From positions 1,240,001-1,304,000 of the forward strand of contig CAVYXF010000001.1 of assembly GCA_963772335.1 (NCBI GenBank): a stretch of 64,000 nucleotides of DNA, read 5' to 3'. The stretch's first letter is position 1, and every line of letters begins with the position of its first letter. This document shows, piece by piece, positions 1 through 8,757 of this stretch. The position numbers were made by a program, and so were the translations under genes. The notes below the pieces were generated by a model. That model had not been told where the DNA came from. It searched no databases and saw only the letters and a program-made list of their open reading frames with translations. Source of the DNA: CAVYXF01 sp963772335 (GTDB lineage: Bacteria > Pseudomonadota > Alphaproteobacteria > Rhizobiales > Rhodomicrobiaceae).

Positions 1-1192
1 AGATGGTGGCCAGCTTTACGTCGGGCGCCAGCGAATTCACCACGAAGACGTTCATCCCCACCGGCGGACAGATCAGCCCGAGCACGCAGGTCATCACGAT
101 AATGACGCCGAACCAGACCGGATCGAAGCCGAGCTGCATCATGGCGGGAAACACAATCGGCACCGTGATAAGGATCATCGCCAGCTCGTCCATCAAAGCG
201 CCGAGCACGAAATAGGCGGCCAGCACCAGCGCCAGCACACCGTAGCGGCCGACCGGCAGGCCGACGAGAAAGGCGATGATGTGCTGCGGGGTCTGACTGA
301 TGGTCAGGAAGTAGCCGAACAGATAGGCGCCGATCACGATCATGAAGATCGCCGCAGTGGTCCGCAACGCGCTGACCAGACCTTCCATTATTGCCGCCCA
401 GCGCAGCCGGCCCTGGACGAACCCGATCAGCAGTGCACCAATTGCGCCGACGCCCGCAGCTTCGGTCACGGTGAACAGCCCGCCATACATGCCGCCGATC
501 ACGAACAGGAACAGCGCCAGGGCCGGCCAGACGCCGCGCAGCGCCAGAAAACGCTCTCGCCAGCCATGGCGCTCACCTTGTGGCAGGTCCCGCGCACCCA
601 CTACCAGCACCGTAACCATGTACATCGCCATCCCGAGAATGCCGGGCAGGATGCCGGAGATAAACAGCTTGGTGAGATCGACATCGGTCATGATCGAGTA
701 GAGCACGAACATCACCGATGGCGGGATCATGATGCCGAGCGTTCCCCCCGCGGCGATCACGCCTGTCGACATTCTGGCGGTGTAACCGGCGCGCCGAAGC
801 TCTGGGAGCGCGATCTGGGTCATGGTGGCGGCGGTGGCGACCGAGGAGCCGTTGATCGCGGCAAAGCCGCCGCAGGCTGCAATGGTAGCGATGGCGAGAC
901 CCCCGCGCCAATGGCCGAACCACGTCCGGCTCGCCACGAACAGATCACGCGATATGCCGGCGGCGGCCGCGAAGGTCCCCATCAGCACAAACATCGGTAT
1001 GACGCTGAGATTGAATGAGGTGACCGTCGAGAACGGCGATTGGGCGAGAAGGCCGAACGCCGCCGTCCAGTTGGTCAGCAGGCCGAAGCCGCCGACCCCG
1101 ACAATCCCCATCGCAATGCCAACCGGCACGCGCAGCACCATCAGCACGAACAGCAGCACGAACCCCCCGACGGCGACGGCGTCCCTATCCAT
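1..1192 (-). CDS. TRAP transporter large permease subunit (DctM type), 3' end cut by window edge
   Basis: This is the large, roughly 12-helix membrane subunit of a tripartite ATP-independent periplasmic (TRAP) transporter, which moves organic acids in symport with sodium. The frame reads without a stop from ATG at 1192 to the left edge, giving about 397 residues of a family usually near 430, so only the last residues are missing. Visible hallmarks are hydrophobic segments throughout, a glycine-rich stretch with INGSSVATAATM, and GGTLGIMIPPSVMF, typical of the DctM/SiaM family. It overlaps the small permease gene by 8 bases, which implies translational coupling. The substrate cannot be read from this subunit. 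The nearby tartrate/malate-type dehydrogenase hints at a hydroxy-dicarboxylate, but that is inference. Confidence 0.93.
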   Translation of the reverse strand, partial: MDRDAVAVGGFVLLFVLMVLRVPVGIAMGIVGVGGFGLLTNWTAAFGLLAQSPFSTVTSFNLSVIPMFVLMGTFAAAAGISRDLFVASRTWFGHWRGGLAIATIAACGGFAAINGSSVATAATMTQIALPELRRAGYTARMSTGVIAAGGTLGIMIPPSVMFVLYSIMTDVDLTKLFISGILPGILGMAMYMVTVLVVGARDLPQGERHGWRERFLALRGVWPALALFLFVIGGMYGGLFTVTEAAGVGAIGALLIGFVQGRLRWAAIMEGLVSALRTTAAIFMIVIGAYLFGYFLTISQTPQHIIAFLVGLPVGRYGVLALVLAAYFVLGALMDELAMILITVPIVFPAMMQLGFDPVWFGVIIVMTCVLGLICPPVGMNVFVVNSLAPDVKLATI

Positions 1193-1658
1193 AAGGATTT
1201 TCCGGCCGTGTGCTCGCCTGGATCAACGCGATCAGCGAAACCACAACACAGGCGAGAACACCAAGGGACACCACGAGATAGAACGGCCAGATCGGCAATC
1301 CGAGCTCCGTCGTCACCTGCCCGCTCGCCATAAACTGCGGCAGGCGCAGGAAGAGCCGAAGCGCCAGAAGAAAGAGGAACGCCGTCATTACCAGACGTGC
1401 AAAAATGTCGATCGCCCTTTTGCCGTTTCGCCCGGCGACCTCCCAAAGAATATCGACGACGATGTGGCCGCCGCGATAAGTCGCAACCGCCAGCCCCCAC
1501 ATGATGGCAATGCCCTGCAGATACTGACACAGATCGAAGGCATCCGGCAGGCTCACGGAAAAGCCGTAGCGCAGGACGACCGAGAGAAAGACCAAAACGG
1601 CCACAAGGCCGAGAAACAGGCCGGCGATGCGCTCGACCATACGGACGATCAGTTCCAT
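1185..1658 (-). CDS. TRAP transporter small permease subunit (DctQ type)
   Basis: This is the four-helix DctQ-like subunit that bridges binding protein and large permease. I chose the start at ATG 1658 (MELIVRMVERIAG), giving 157 residues. The open frame extends further upstream, but that sequence is basic and lies in the gap after dctP. Four hydrophobic segments are visible, with the family-like pattern YLQGIAIMWGLAVATYRGGHI in the middle. It lies 62 bases after the binding-protein gene and overlaps the large permease gene by 8, so the three genes form one operon transcribed leftward. Confidence 0.9.
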   Translation of the reverse strand: MELIVRMVERIAGLFLGLVAVLVFLSVVLRYGFSVSLPDAFDLCQYLQGIAIMWGLAVATYRGGHIVVDILWEVAGRNGKRAIDIFARLVMTAFLFLLALRLFLRLPQFMASGQVTTELGLPIWPFYLVVSLGVLACVVVSLIALIQASTRPENPYG

Positions 1659-1720
1659 GGAGCCCCCAAACGAGCGGCGGCACCGTGAGCGCAGGCCGCC
1701 GCTGGAAAACATTAGCGGCG

Positions 1721-2734
1721 CTATTTGAACTCGGCGCCGTGCTTCTTGATGGTTGCTTTCAGATCGGCCAGCGCCTTCTGCGGATCGGCAAGTCCGGCTT
1801 TCTTCGCAATGTCGGCCCATCGCTGACGTACCGGCTCGGCGGCTTTCTGCCAGGCAGCGATTTCCTCGGGCCTGAGCGAGTAGATAGTATGGCCAGGCTT
1901 TTTGCGCAGGTAATCACGGCCGGGAGCTTCATAGGCGCCCCAGTCCTTGCCGACCCTGGCGGCCCAGTCGGGCGAGCAGTGGTTGTCGATCACCTTCTTC
2001 TGCGCATCGGACATGCGCTCATAGACACCCTTGTTCATCACCCAGGCGAAGCTTGCTGCGTAGAAATTCGTATCGGCGGAATAGGTGACCACCTTGTCAA
2101 TGCCGAACAGAATCAGCGACTGCCAGGGGAAGGTGATCGCATCCGCGACGCCGGACTCCAGCACGCCGCGGGCCTCCGGTGCTGAAACCCGCACATTGAT
2201 GCCGCCGACCGCCGTGATCAGATTGGCGATCGTCGCGTTAGCCGAGCGCACCTTGAGGCCCTTCACGTCGTTGGGCGTGCGGATCTCCTTCTTGCCATGG
2301 AAGGTGGCGGGGTGCTGATAGAAGCCGAGGCAGAATTTGACATCCTTCATCTCTGTCGCTGCATAGGTGCGATACCACTCGTCGAAAGCTCGCGAGCCCG
2401 CTTCTGCTTCAGAGATCAAAAAGGGCAGATTGGCAGCTTCCGCGATCGGGAGGCGTCCAGCCTGATAGCCGATTGCGATAATGGTCACATCGGCTATGCC
2501 GTCGCGCGCCATGTCGTAATGGTCATTGGCTTTGCCGAGTTGCTCGGAGGTGAAGAGCGTAATCTTGACTGTGCCGTTACTTTCCTTGGCGATTGACTCG
2601 CCCCACTCCTTGATCGTGGCGTGGATGACGTGCGACGGCGGTATAAAGGTGGAGAATTTAAGGTCGAATTTCTCGTCGGCGTTTGCCGGTCCGGCAAAGG
2701 CCAAACTCAGGCCTAACATCAGATAGAGTTTCAT
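1721..2734 (-). CDS. TRAP transporter solute-binding protein (DctP family)
   Basis: This is the periplasmic binding protein of the TRAP system, 337 residues, the normal length for DctP. The first 19 residues form a signal peptide ending ANA-D. The mature part has the family's features: a Phe-rich N-terminus (FDLKFSTFIPPSHV), the VKGLKVRS segment holding the Arg that in characterised DctP proteins binds the ligand carboxylate, and an alpha-helical C-terminus. It is the first gene of the TRAP operon and has a good promoter candidate about 50 bases upstream. Ligand identity is unknown. MarR-family control by the upstream gene is plausible but not shown. Confidence 0.93.
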   Translation of the reverse strand: MKLYLMLGLSLAFAGPANADEKFDLKFSTFIPPSHVIHATIKEWGESIAKESNGTVKITLFTSEQLGKANDHYDMARDGIADVTIIAIGYQAGRLPIAEAANLPFLISEAEAGSRAFDEWYRTYAATEMKDVKFCLGFYQHPATFHGKKEIRTPNDVKGLKVRSANATIANLITAVGGINVRVSAPEARGVLESGVADAITFPWQSLILFGIDKVVTYSADTNFYAASFAWVMNKGVYERMSDAQKKVIDNHCSPDWAARVGKDWGAYEAPGRDYLRKKPGHTIYSLRPEEIAAWQKAAEPVRQRWADIAKKAGLADPQKALADLKATIKKHGAEFK

Positions 2735-3077
2735 ATTTTCCGCCCATTCCTATTTCCCTTATTTTTACTTCAAACATCTATTTTACTGCTTTCACAAGCA
2801 TAAATCAACTTGCATTTTCGAGTATGCGGCAGAAACAGAAGTCGATTTAGGAACGGTTGCTTGTCGGACTTAATCATTGCCACAGCTGCAGCGAGCGCGT
2901 ATACCGCCTCTCCGACATTTCGACCTTGCTCGCAGCGTTCATGCGCTTTATTCGTAAATCGAAGCGAGTGCCGAACTCGTCGGCACTCAGTGACGGCATG
3001 GCGGGCAAGGCTTCCACGCGGCGAGCTATCACAGCCGCTATTTGATTTAGCGCCATTCTTGCGTGTTATCGGCCGTT
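2735..3077. other. Intergenic region between marR-like gene and TRAP operon
   Basis: This 343-base region is AT-rich next to the binding-protein gene, where the promoter candidate at 2780-2808 lies. A 60-codon frame (2874-3056, minus) resembles nothing I know and has no clear ribosome binding site, so I do not call it a gene. The remainder shows nothing recognisable. Confidence 0.5.
2780..2808 (-). promoter_or_regulatory. Candidate sigma-70-type promoter of the TRAP operon
   Basis: On the minus strand TTGATT (2808-2803) and TAAAAT (2785-2780) are separated by exactly 17 bases, about 45 bases before the binding-protein start. Both hexamers are close to consensus in an AT-rich island within GC-rich DNA. 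Confidence 0.5.
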
Positions 3078-3563
3078 TTAGGGATCAGCAAACCCGTCGG
3101 CGATCTTGCGGAGCATGCGGATGAGAACGGCCTTGTTCTCGGGCCCGATGAGCCGATCCAGCTCCTTGTCATGAGCGAGGGCGTGCTCGGCAAGCTGCGC
3201 AATCGCTTCCTCACCCGCCGTTGTGAGACAGAGCTGATAAGCGCGTCGGTCATGACTGACGCGCTTGCGCCCGATATAGCCGCGCTCTTCCAGCGTACGC
3301 AGCGCCGGAGTGAGTGTTGATTTGTCCCGTCCGCTTGCTTGGCTGATGGCCGTCTGGGTGGTTCCCGGATTTTGCTGGATTAGCGTCAGGAGAGTAAAAT
3401 CGCCAGGCCGCAAATCGCCCCGCCCGACTCGAGCGGCGAAGGCCTGGAAGGACGCATCCTGAGCCAGACGCAGATAATAGCCGATATAATCCGCGAGAGA
3501 ACCGAGCCTGATGCCCTCGCGGGTTGGGTCAGCGGCCAATGACGCGTCCTTTCGCTCTTGCAT
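3078..3563 (-). CDS. MarR-family transcriptional regulator
   Basis: A 161-residue winged-helix regulator. The central part (about residues 45-125) follows MarR architecture: FTLLTLIQQNPGTTQTAIS, the recognition-helix region SGRDKSTLTPALRTLEERGYI, and the wing with conserved Asp-Arg in SHDRRAYQLCLT. Family members dimerise and usually repress adjacent transport or catabolic genes until they bind a small aromatic or organic-acid ligand. It lies upstream of the TRAP operon on the same strand, so control of that operon is the simplest guess. The IS630 element is inserted just upstream (right of) this gene, possibly separating it from former partners. Confidence 0.88.
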   Translation of the reverse strand: MQERKDASLAADPTREGIRLGSLADYIGYYLRLAQDASFQAFAARVGRGDLRPGDFTLLTLIQQNPGTTQTAISQASGRDKSTLTPALRTLEERGYIGRKRVSHDRRAYQLCLTTAGEEAIAQLAEHALAHDKELDRLIGPENKAVLIRMLRKIADGFADP

Positions 3564-3663
3564 CCCAGATCACGCCTTCGCCAAAACAGCCGGAGAGCTG
3601 ATATCTGTCTGCCTGCCCCACACTGTAGGCCGGAAGAGCTCGCACTGAAACTTTCTCGAGCTA

Positions 3664-3673
3664 GTGCACTGAC
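3664..3673 (+). repeat. Left terminal inverted repeat of the IS630 element
   Basis: GTGCACTGAC, the exact reverse complement of 4791-4800, directly preceded by the TA target dinucleotide. Confidence 0.9.
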
Positions 3674-3720
3674 GCAGACATAAGATTTACGGATTTGGCG
3701 AAGCGTGCCATGCTGAAGAC

Positions 3721-4790
3721 ATGGCTCAGACTGTCAGCCTCCTCTCCGCCGAACAGCGTGCGCACTTGGCGGCGGTCATCGTCGATCGCAACCGGGCGCA
3801 GAAGCATGTGCAGCGGGCGCGGATCATTCTTCATTCCGCCGATCGCCTGCCGGTCCTTGATGTTGCCCGGGCGCAGCGGCGTCAGCCGCCCGGCGGTGTG
3901 GCGCTGGCAGCAGCGCTATGCCGAGCAGGCCTTGACGGTCTGCTGCGTGACAAGACGCGCAAGCCTGGCAGGGCTCCCTTGCCACCGGAGACGGTGGCCA
4001 AAGTGCTTGCGCTGCCTTGTTCGGAGGCGCCCGGCAACGCCACGCATTGGACCGGCCGCGCCGTCGCCAAGGCGGTGGGCGTCAGCTTGCGGGCCGTCCA
4101 GCGCATCTGGGAAGCGCATCGGCTTCAGCCGCATCGTCTGCGCACCTTCAAGATGTCCCGCGATCCCGCCTTTGCCGAGAAGGTCGAGGACGTGGTCGGC
4201 CTGGACATGGCGCCGCCCTGCCATGCCGTCGTGCTGTCCATCGATGAAAAGAGCCAGATCCAGGCGCTGGACCGCACCCAACCCGGCCTGCCGCCGAAGC
4301 CAGGCAAATGCGCCACCATGACCCATGATTACAAGCGCAACGGCACCACCACCTTGTTCGCCGCGCTCAATGTCCTGGACGGCACCGTGCTTGGCCGATG
4401 CATGGACAAGCATCGGCATCAGGAATTCATCAAGTTCCTCAATGCCGTGGAGAACGCCGTGCCCGTGGGCAAGGTGGTCCACGCCATCCTCGACAATTAC
4501 GCCACTCACAAGCACCCCAAAGTCAGGCGATGGCTGGCCAACCACCCACGCTGGGTGTTCCACTTCACGCCGACATCGGCATCCTGGCTCAACGCCGTCG
4601 AAGGCTTCTTTTCCCGCCATCACCCGAAAACGCATACGGCGCGGTGTCTTCAAGTCGGTTGCTGAGCTGGAAGACGCCATCCGCCGCTACATCCAGCACC
4701 ACAACCGTCAAGCCAAAGCCATTCACGTGGACAAAAAGCGCCGAGCAAATCCGCGACAAACTCAGGCCTCTCCATGCACCATATGAATGA
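3721..4790 (+). pseudogene. IS630-family DDE transposase, multiply frameshifted
   Basis: The main frame from ATG 3721 encodes an N-terminal helix-turn-helix and an IS630-type DDE core with Asp175 (LSIDEK), Asp258 (ILDNYATHKH) and Glu294 (WLNAVEGFF). Comparing frames shows four indels. Near 3871 the reading moves to frame +2, where the HTH segment SGVSRPAVWRWQQRYAEQ is read. Near 3929 one base is missing and frame 1 resumes. An extra C at 4613-4615 moves the tail (ITRKRIRRGVFKSV) to another frame. An extra A at 4715-4717 moves the end (KPFTWTKSAEQIRDKL) to a third frame, ending at 4790. The catalytic residues survive, but the HTH and C-terminus cannot be made as one chain. Confidence 0.9.
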
Positions 4791-4800
4791 GTCAGTGCAC
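4791..4800 (-). repeat. Right terminal inverted repeat of the IS630 element
   Basis: GTCAGTGCAC, mirror of the left repeat, followed by the TA target dinucleotide at 4801-4802. Confidence 0.9.
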
Positions 4801-4845
4801 TAGGCTGGTGTCGCTTTTCGCCCAGCTGTGCGACGAAACGCCCGG

Positions 4846-5925
4846 TCAGCCGAGCGCGTCGGCGATTGCTTTGCCGCAGGTAACAGTATCGGCCGCCCCA
4901 CCAAGATCGCGGGTGCGCAGCTGCGCCTCGGGCAACACTTCCTCGATGGCACTAATGATTGCTGCTGCGGCCTCAGCCTCGCCGAGATGGTCGAGCATCA
5001 TTGCCCCCGACCATATCTGGCCAACCGGATTGGCAATGCCCTGGCCGGCAATGTCAGGCGCCGAGCCGTGCACAGGCTCGAACAGCGAAGGAAATTTGCG
5101 CTCTGGGTTGATGTTGCCCGATGGCGCGATGCCGATGGTGCCGGTGCAAGCTGGACCAAGATCGGACAGGATGTCGCCGAACAGGTTCGATCCGACAACC
5201 ACATCGAAGCGGTCCGGATTGAGCACGAAATGCGCAACCAGTATGTCGATATGGTATTTGTCCCAGCGTACATCCGGATAGGCTGCGGCGACCACCTCTA
5301 CGCGCTCGTCCCAATATGGCATGGTGATAGAGATGCCGTTGGATTTGGTAGCCGAGGTGAGGTGCTTCTTCGGGCGTGAGCGGGCCAACTCAAAGGCGTA
5401 GTTCAAGATGCGATCGGTGCCCAGGCGGCTCAGCACTGTTTCCTGGATGACCACCTCACGCTCGGTGCCTGCGAACATGCGGCCGCCGATCGAAGAATAT
5501 TCGCCCTCCGTATTTTCCCGCACGACATAGAAGTCGATGTCACCGGGCTTACGTCCGGTCAGCGGCGATGGAGCACCCTGCATCAGCCGAACGGGGCGTA
5601 GATTGACATATTGGTCGAACGCCCGGCGGAACTGGATCAGCGAGCCCCAGAGCGAAACATGATCCGGCACGACAGCTGGCCAGCCGACCGCTCCGAAGAA
5701 AATCGCATCATGCCCACCGATTTGCTCCTGCCAGTCCTCTGGCATCATCCGGCCGTGCTTCTGGTAGTAGTCGCAAGAGGCAAAATCGAAGCTATCGGTC
5801 TGGATGGCAAAACCGTAGCGCTTCGCCGCCGCCTCGAGCACCCGAAGGCCCTCCGGCACCACCTCTTTGCCAATGCCGTCGCCGGGGATCACGGCAATCC
5901 GATAGACGCGATTAGTCTCTCTCAT
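4846..5925 (-). CDS. ttuC: Tartrate/malate-type dehydrogenase (isocitrate/isopropylmalate dehydrogenase family)
   Basis: A 359-residue NAD- and metal-dependent beta-decarboxylating dehydrogenase of the isopropylmalate dehydrogenase fold. Visible signatures are the N-terminal IAVIPGDGIGKEV, the substrate-region Arg residues in FRRAFDQYVNLRPVRL, FYVVRENTEGEYSS, the family signature NLFGDILSDLG with its metal-binding Asp residues, and the NAD loop EPVHGSAPDIAGQGIANPVG. Length and the region around NLRPVRLMQGAPSPL fit tartrate dehydrogenase/D-malate dehydrogenase better than leucine-pathway LeuB. The start at ATG 5925 overlaps the stop of the upstream dihydrofolate-reductase-like gene (ATGA), so the two are co-translated. 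The longer open frame upstream would run into that gene. D-malate or isopropylmalate as substrate remain alternatives. Confidence 0.85.
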   Translation of the reverse strand: MRETNRVYRIAVIPGDGIGKEVVPEGLRVLEAAAKRYGFAIQTDSFDFASCDYYQKHGRMMPEDWQEQIGGHDAIFFGAVGWPAVVPDHVSLWGSLIQFRRAFDQYVNLRPVRLMQGAPSPLTGRKPGDIDFYVVRENTEGEYSSIGGRMFAGTEREVVIQETVLSRLGTDRILNYAFELARSRPKKHLTSATKSNGISITMPYWDERVEVVAAAYPDVRWDKYHIDILVAHFVLNPDRFDVVVGSNLFGDILSDLGPACTGTIGIAPSGNINPERKFPSLFEPVHGSAPDIAGQGIANPVGQIWSGAMMLDHLGEAEAAAAIISAIEEVLPEAQLRTRDLGGAADTVTCGKAIADALG

Positions 5926-6341
5926 ACGGAAGGCTCCCGTTGGCTGACGCTCTGGACCAGCCAGTTCGGATCGAACCAACGGTCGGCCTCGCCATCATAG
6001 GGCAGGCGCGTAATATCCCAATGGCTGATTAGCGGTGCATAGGCGGACCAAACTGGAGGGCCACCGCCAATGAAGATCACGCGGCTCGGAAATCGCCCGA
6101 TTACATGTTCGGGCGCCATTTGCGAGCGGATTTCGAAAACATCGCGGGTGCGCCGCATGAAATCCGGGATGGACGCGACGGTGCGCGGCCCTGCTGCAAT
6201 CACATGCCCTTCGGTGATCATGAAGAAGCGCTCCACATCGGCCACATATTCGCGCCCTGGATCGCCTTCCCATGGCAATTTGCCGTTCAGTCCAAGTTGG
6301 CCTCTCTGCCCGATGGCACACATTGCGCGCACGATAGCCAT
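5922..6341 (-). CDS. Dihydrofolate reductase-like protein
   Basis: A 139-residue protein of the DHFR fold, somewhat shorter than typical FolA (about 160). Residues 17-24 (GLNGKLPW) match the Met20-loop region, Asp35 lies where FolA has its catalytic acid, GPRTVASIP (51-59) matches the GRxTxxSxP motif, and IGGG (91-94) matches the NADPH-contacting glycine motif. The start was chosen at ATG 6341 because GGAGG lies 8 bases before it; ATG 6347 is too close to that site. The gene overlaps the dehydrogenase start by 4 bases. No thymidylate synthase lies nearby, so a role other than housekeeping folate reduction is possible. Confidence 0.72.
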   Translation of the reverse strand: MAIVRAMCAIGQRGQLGLNGKLPWEGDPGREYVADVERFFMITEGHVIAAGPRTVASIPDFMRRTRDVFEIRSQMAPEHVIGRFPSRVIFIGGGPPVWSAYAPLISHWDITRLPYDGEADRWFDPNWLVQSVSQREPSV

Positions 6342-6817
6342 TCGCATCACCTCCCCTATACCCCTCAAGCATAGCTGATTGCAGGCGCCCGGCGAAGCTG
6401 CTGGCTCACCCGGCTTCCGGTCACAGCTACCCACCATCGACAGCATGGGTTTGCCACAACTTTTCCACAGATTCTGGCAAAGTGTGCGCTCTGAAGATGA
6501 TGATGGGCTCTGCTTGAGCCCTCTCGCCAATGTAGCGGGAATACTGCGTATTTTCGCTTCCTGACGGGTCTGTTACATGAGCCATCATGCGACCGCGGCG
6601 GGTTTCTCGCTTCACAAAAGTGACAAGCGCCATGTAAATGCCGTCATGCCATGGCAAGATCAGTACCTGTGCGCAATGTTGGCCATTGCAGGAGCTGCCG
6701 TGAAGCCATCACCTCCCATGGTTCCCGCAGGTACCAGCAACGCGCTTTCGTGCGTGTTGTGTCCCTGGCATCTGTAGCAGTGTGATGACGGAACCGCTCT
6801 TGGGGGAGCATTGAGCT
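6342..6817. other. Intergenic region upstream of the J-domain gene
   Basis: This 476-base stretch shows no convincing gene. The best candidate is a 76-codon minus-strand frame (6427-6657) without a ribosome binding site or recognisable motif. It presumably holds divergent promoters for the DHFR-like and J-domain genes. A TTTTCCACA word near 6461 is a lone near-match to a DnaA box. Confidence 0.4.
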
Positions 6818-8686
6818 GTGGCTAATCCAGCGCATTTGGAGAAGCTTTGCGGAGGAGCCAAACCCTGGAATGCTTGGCGCAGCTCCAATCCCGATATCGT
6901 TCCCGATCTCTCCGATATCCGGCTCTCGCTCCATCAGCGCCAGCTCGGCCCCAGCAATGGTGGACCCGTTGATCTGCACGCGGCCGACCTCGAACGGGCT
7001 TCACTGCCCTATGCAACACTGACGGGTGCTGATCTATCCGATACGCGCCTTGTCAGCGCTGATCTGACCCATGCGCGTCTCGATCAGGCAACGCTGATTG
7101 GCGCCGACCTCACGGACGCCATTCTCGATCAGGCCGATTTGATGGGTGCCGTCCTGGATCATGCGGTGCTATTCGGCACCGACCTGTCGAATGCACGGAA
7201 TTTGACAGTTGCCCAGCTCGAGCAAGCCTATGGTGACGCACGAACGAAGGTTCCGGCGAGCCTAACTCCTCCGCAAAGCTGGTATCCTGCGGCCGATTAC
7301 GACGAGGACGAGTATAGCGGCTGGGGTGTCGATGCGCCGATCGAGGAGAATCTGTACGAGATCCTCGGCCTGACAGTGGGTGCCAGCAGCGAGGAGATCC
7401 GCACCGCTTACCGGAATCTCGTCAAGAGGCTGCATCCCGACATCAATCCCGATGACGAGGAAGCGCAGGAACGCTTCAAGCGCGTCTCCATAGCGTATAA
7501 AATCCTGAACGACCCGGCACAGCGGCAGCGCTATGACCGCGGAGAAATCGATGGCGAGGGCCGGGTCAGCCCTGAATTCGAGGCGCGCCGCCAATACCGG
7601 CGCACGACATTTCGCTATTTCGGCGCGGCGATCGCCTCCTTTCTGCTCGCAGGCGGCGCATTGGCTGCCGTATGGTGGACGGTCCTATCTATTGAACCGC
7701 GCGATGAGCCGGCACAGCTTTCCGTGTCTCAGCCCAAAACCAGCGAGCGCCTCAGCGGCACCGCTGCCCCGGTGAGTTCGGCGAAGGACGAAGGTCGAAC
7801 GGTTGCCCTGCGCGAGACGCTTCGCGAGTTCCCTGCACAAAACGCTGTGACCGGCGAGGACAGCCCGCTTATAGCCAATCTGGACAACGAGCTGCAGCAG
7901 CCTCCGGTCGCTGAGACGCAAGCGCCGGCAGCACCGGCCATAGCAAAGCTGGTGCCAGGTGATCACAATGCGAAGAAGAACGAGAGCGAAAACCCAATAG
8001 ATCAGCGCTCCGAAGCTGAGCAAAGCACGGAGCCGCCGAATAGCACCCCATCAGAGGCGGCGAGCCCGCCTCTTCCGGCGGCATCTGACAGCGTAGGCGC
8101 CCCTCCGCCAACGCCGGCAGATCAGGCGGCACTTAACCCTCCCCCGGCGGAGGACCCCCACCGCCCTCTTCGGGAGCAACATAAAGAAGCGGTCGGCCAG
8201 ACAACATCGTCTGCGCCGGAGCGCTGGAGCGTGGCCGCGCCCCCGCAAGGTGGTCCGGAAAGAAAGGTCACACTCCGTCCGGATGGCCTTCGCGCGCGCA
8301 AGCAAAAGCTGTGGCGGTCATGGCAGGAGCCGATCGCCCGCGACCTCGCCTCGCAGGTGCTTCGCGGCCGCGCAATTGAGCACTCGCTTGGCAAGAAGGA
8401 CGCTTCGGTCACGGCAAGCGAGGCGGGTGGTGGAGTACCGGAGCGCAGCGCTGGCCTTTCGCCAGATGCCCCAACCAACGCAATCCCGTCACCGCAAAAG
8501 ACATCGCGTTCGGCACCTCGCAAGCGCGCAACGACAGCGCAGCAACGTAGGCCTGAAGCGAGCCGTGTCGCCGAAAGAGCGCAGGGTCCGCAAAGCGCGC
8601 CTGCAACCTCCTTCGATGCAGCAGCAGAGCGGCAAGCGGCGCGCCAGCGGCAGGCGGTCTCGGACGTATTCGCGGGCGGCTTTTAG
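6818..8686 (+). CDS. Pentapeptide-repeat and J-domain membrane protein
   Basis: A 622-residue protein with an unusual domain order. Residues about 52-128 are pentapeptide repeats (ADLSDTRL, ADLTHARL, ADLTDAIL, ADLMGAVL). Residues about 177-242 form a J domain with the HPD motif at 206-208 (KRLHPDINPDD) that in DnaJ proteins stimulates DnaK. A single membrane segment lies at about 267-290. Residues 291-622 are a low-complexity Pro/Ala/Ser/Glu-rich tail ending in an Arg/Gln-rich stretch. The start is GTG 6818, preceded by GGGGGAG. With one membrane segment, the J domain is probably cytoplasmic and the tail periplasmic. Such a protein may recruit DnaK to the inner membrane; its client is unknown. 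It stands alone, with no dnaK or grpE nearby. Confidence 0.85.
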   Translation: MANPAHLEKLCGGAKPWNAWRSSNPDIVPDLSDIRLSLHQRQLGPSNGGPVDLHAADLERASLPYATLTGADLSDTRLVSADLTHARLDQATLIGADLTDAILDQADLMGAVLDHAVLFGTDLSNARNLTVAQLEQAYGDARTKVPASLTPPQSWYPAADYDEDEYSGWGVDAPIEENLYEILGLTVGASSEEIRTAYRNLVKRLHPDINPDDEEAQERFKRVSIAYKILNDPAQRQRYDRGEIDGEGRVSPEFEARRQYRRTTFRYFGAAIASFLLAGGALAAVWWTVLSIEPRDEPAQLSVSQPKTSERLSGTAAPVSSAKDEGRTVALRETLREFPAQNAVTGEDSPLIANLDNELQQPPVAETQAPAAPAIAKLVPGDHNAKKNESENPIDQRSEAEQSTEPPNSTPSEAASPPLPAASDSVGAPPPTPADQAALNPPPAEDPHRPLREQHKEAVGQTTSSAPERWSVAAPPQGGPERKVTLRPDGLRARKQKLWRSWQEPIARDLASQVLRGRAIEHSLGKKDASVTASEAGGGVPERSAGLSPDAPTNAIPSPQKTSRSAPRKRATTAQQRRPEASRVAERAQGPQSAPATSFDAAAERQAARQRQAVSDVFAGGF

Positions 8687-8757
8687 CGCCGCACAGGCCG
8701 ATCGCAGGGGCGACCCTGCCGATTTCCCCTATTGGTGAAGCCCGCGATAGACGTCAC

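Larger units (their letters stand above)
3664..4800 (+). mobile_element. IS630-family insertion sequence, complete ends, inactive
   Basis: The 1137-base element is bounded by perfect 10-base terminal inverted repeats, GTGCACTGAC at 3664-3673 and GTCAGTGCAC at 4791-4800. A TA dinucleotide flanks each side (3662-3663 and 4801-4802), as expected for IS630/Tc1-type insertion at TA. It holds one transposase gene, disabled by several frameshifts. It sits between the marR-like gene and the dehydrogenase gene without interrupting either. The intact ends suggest a fairly recent insertion that could still be mobilised in trans. Confidence 0.92.

Noticed and set aside
6455..6475. DnaA-box-like TTTTCCACA as sign of an origin
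   Set aside because: It is a single imperfect match, with no cluster of boxes, AT-rich unwinding element or replication genes nearby.
6427..6657. 76-codon minus-strand frame before the DHFR-like gene
   Set aside because: No ribosome binding site at any in-frame ATG and no recognisable motif.
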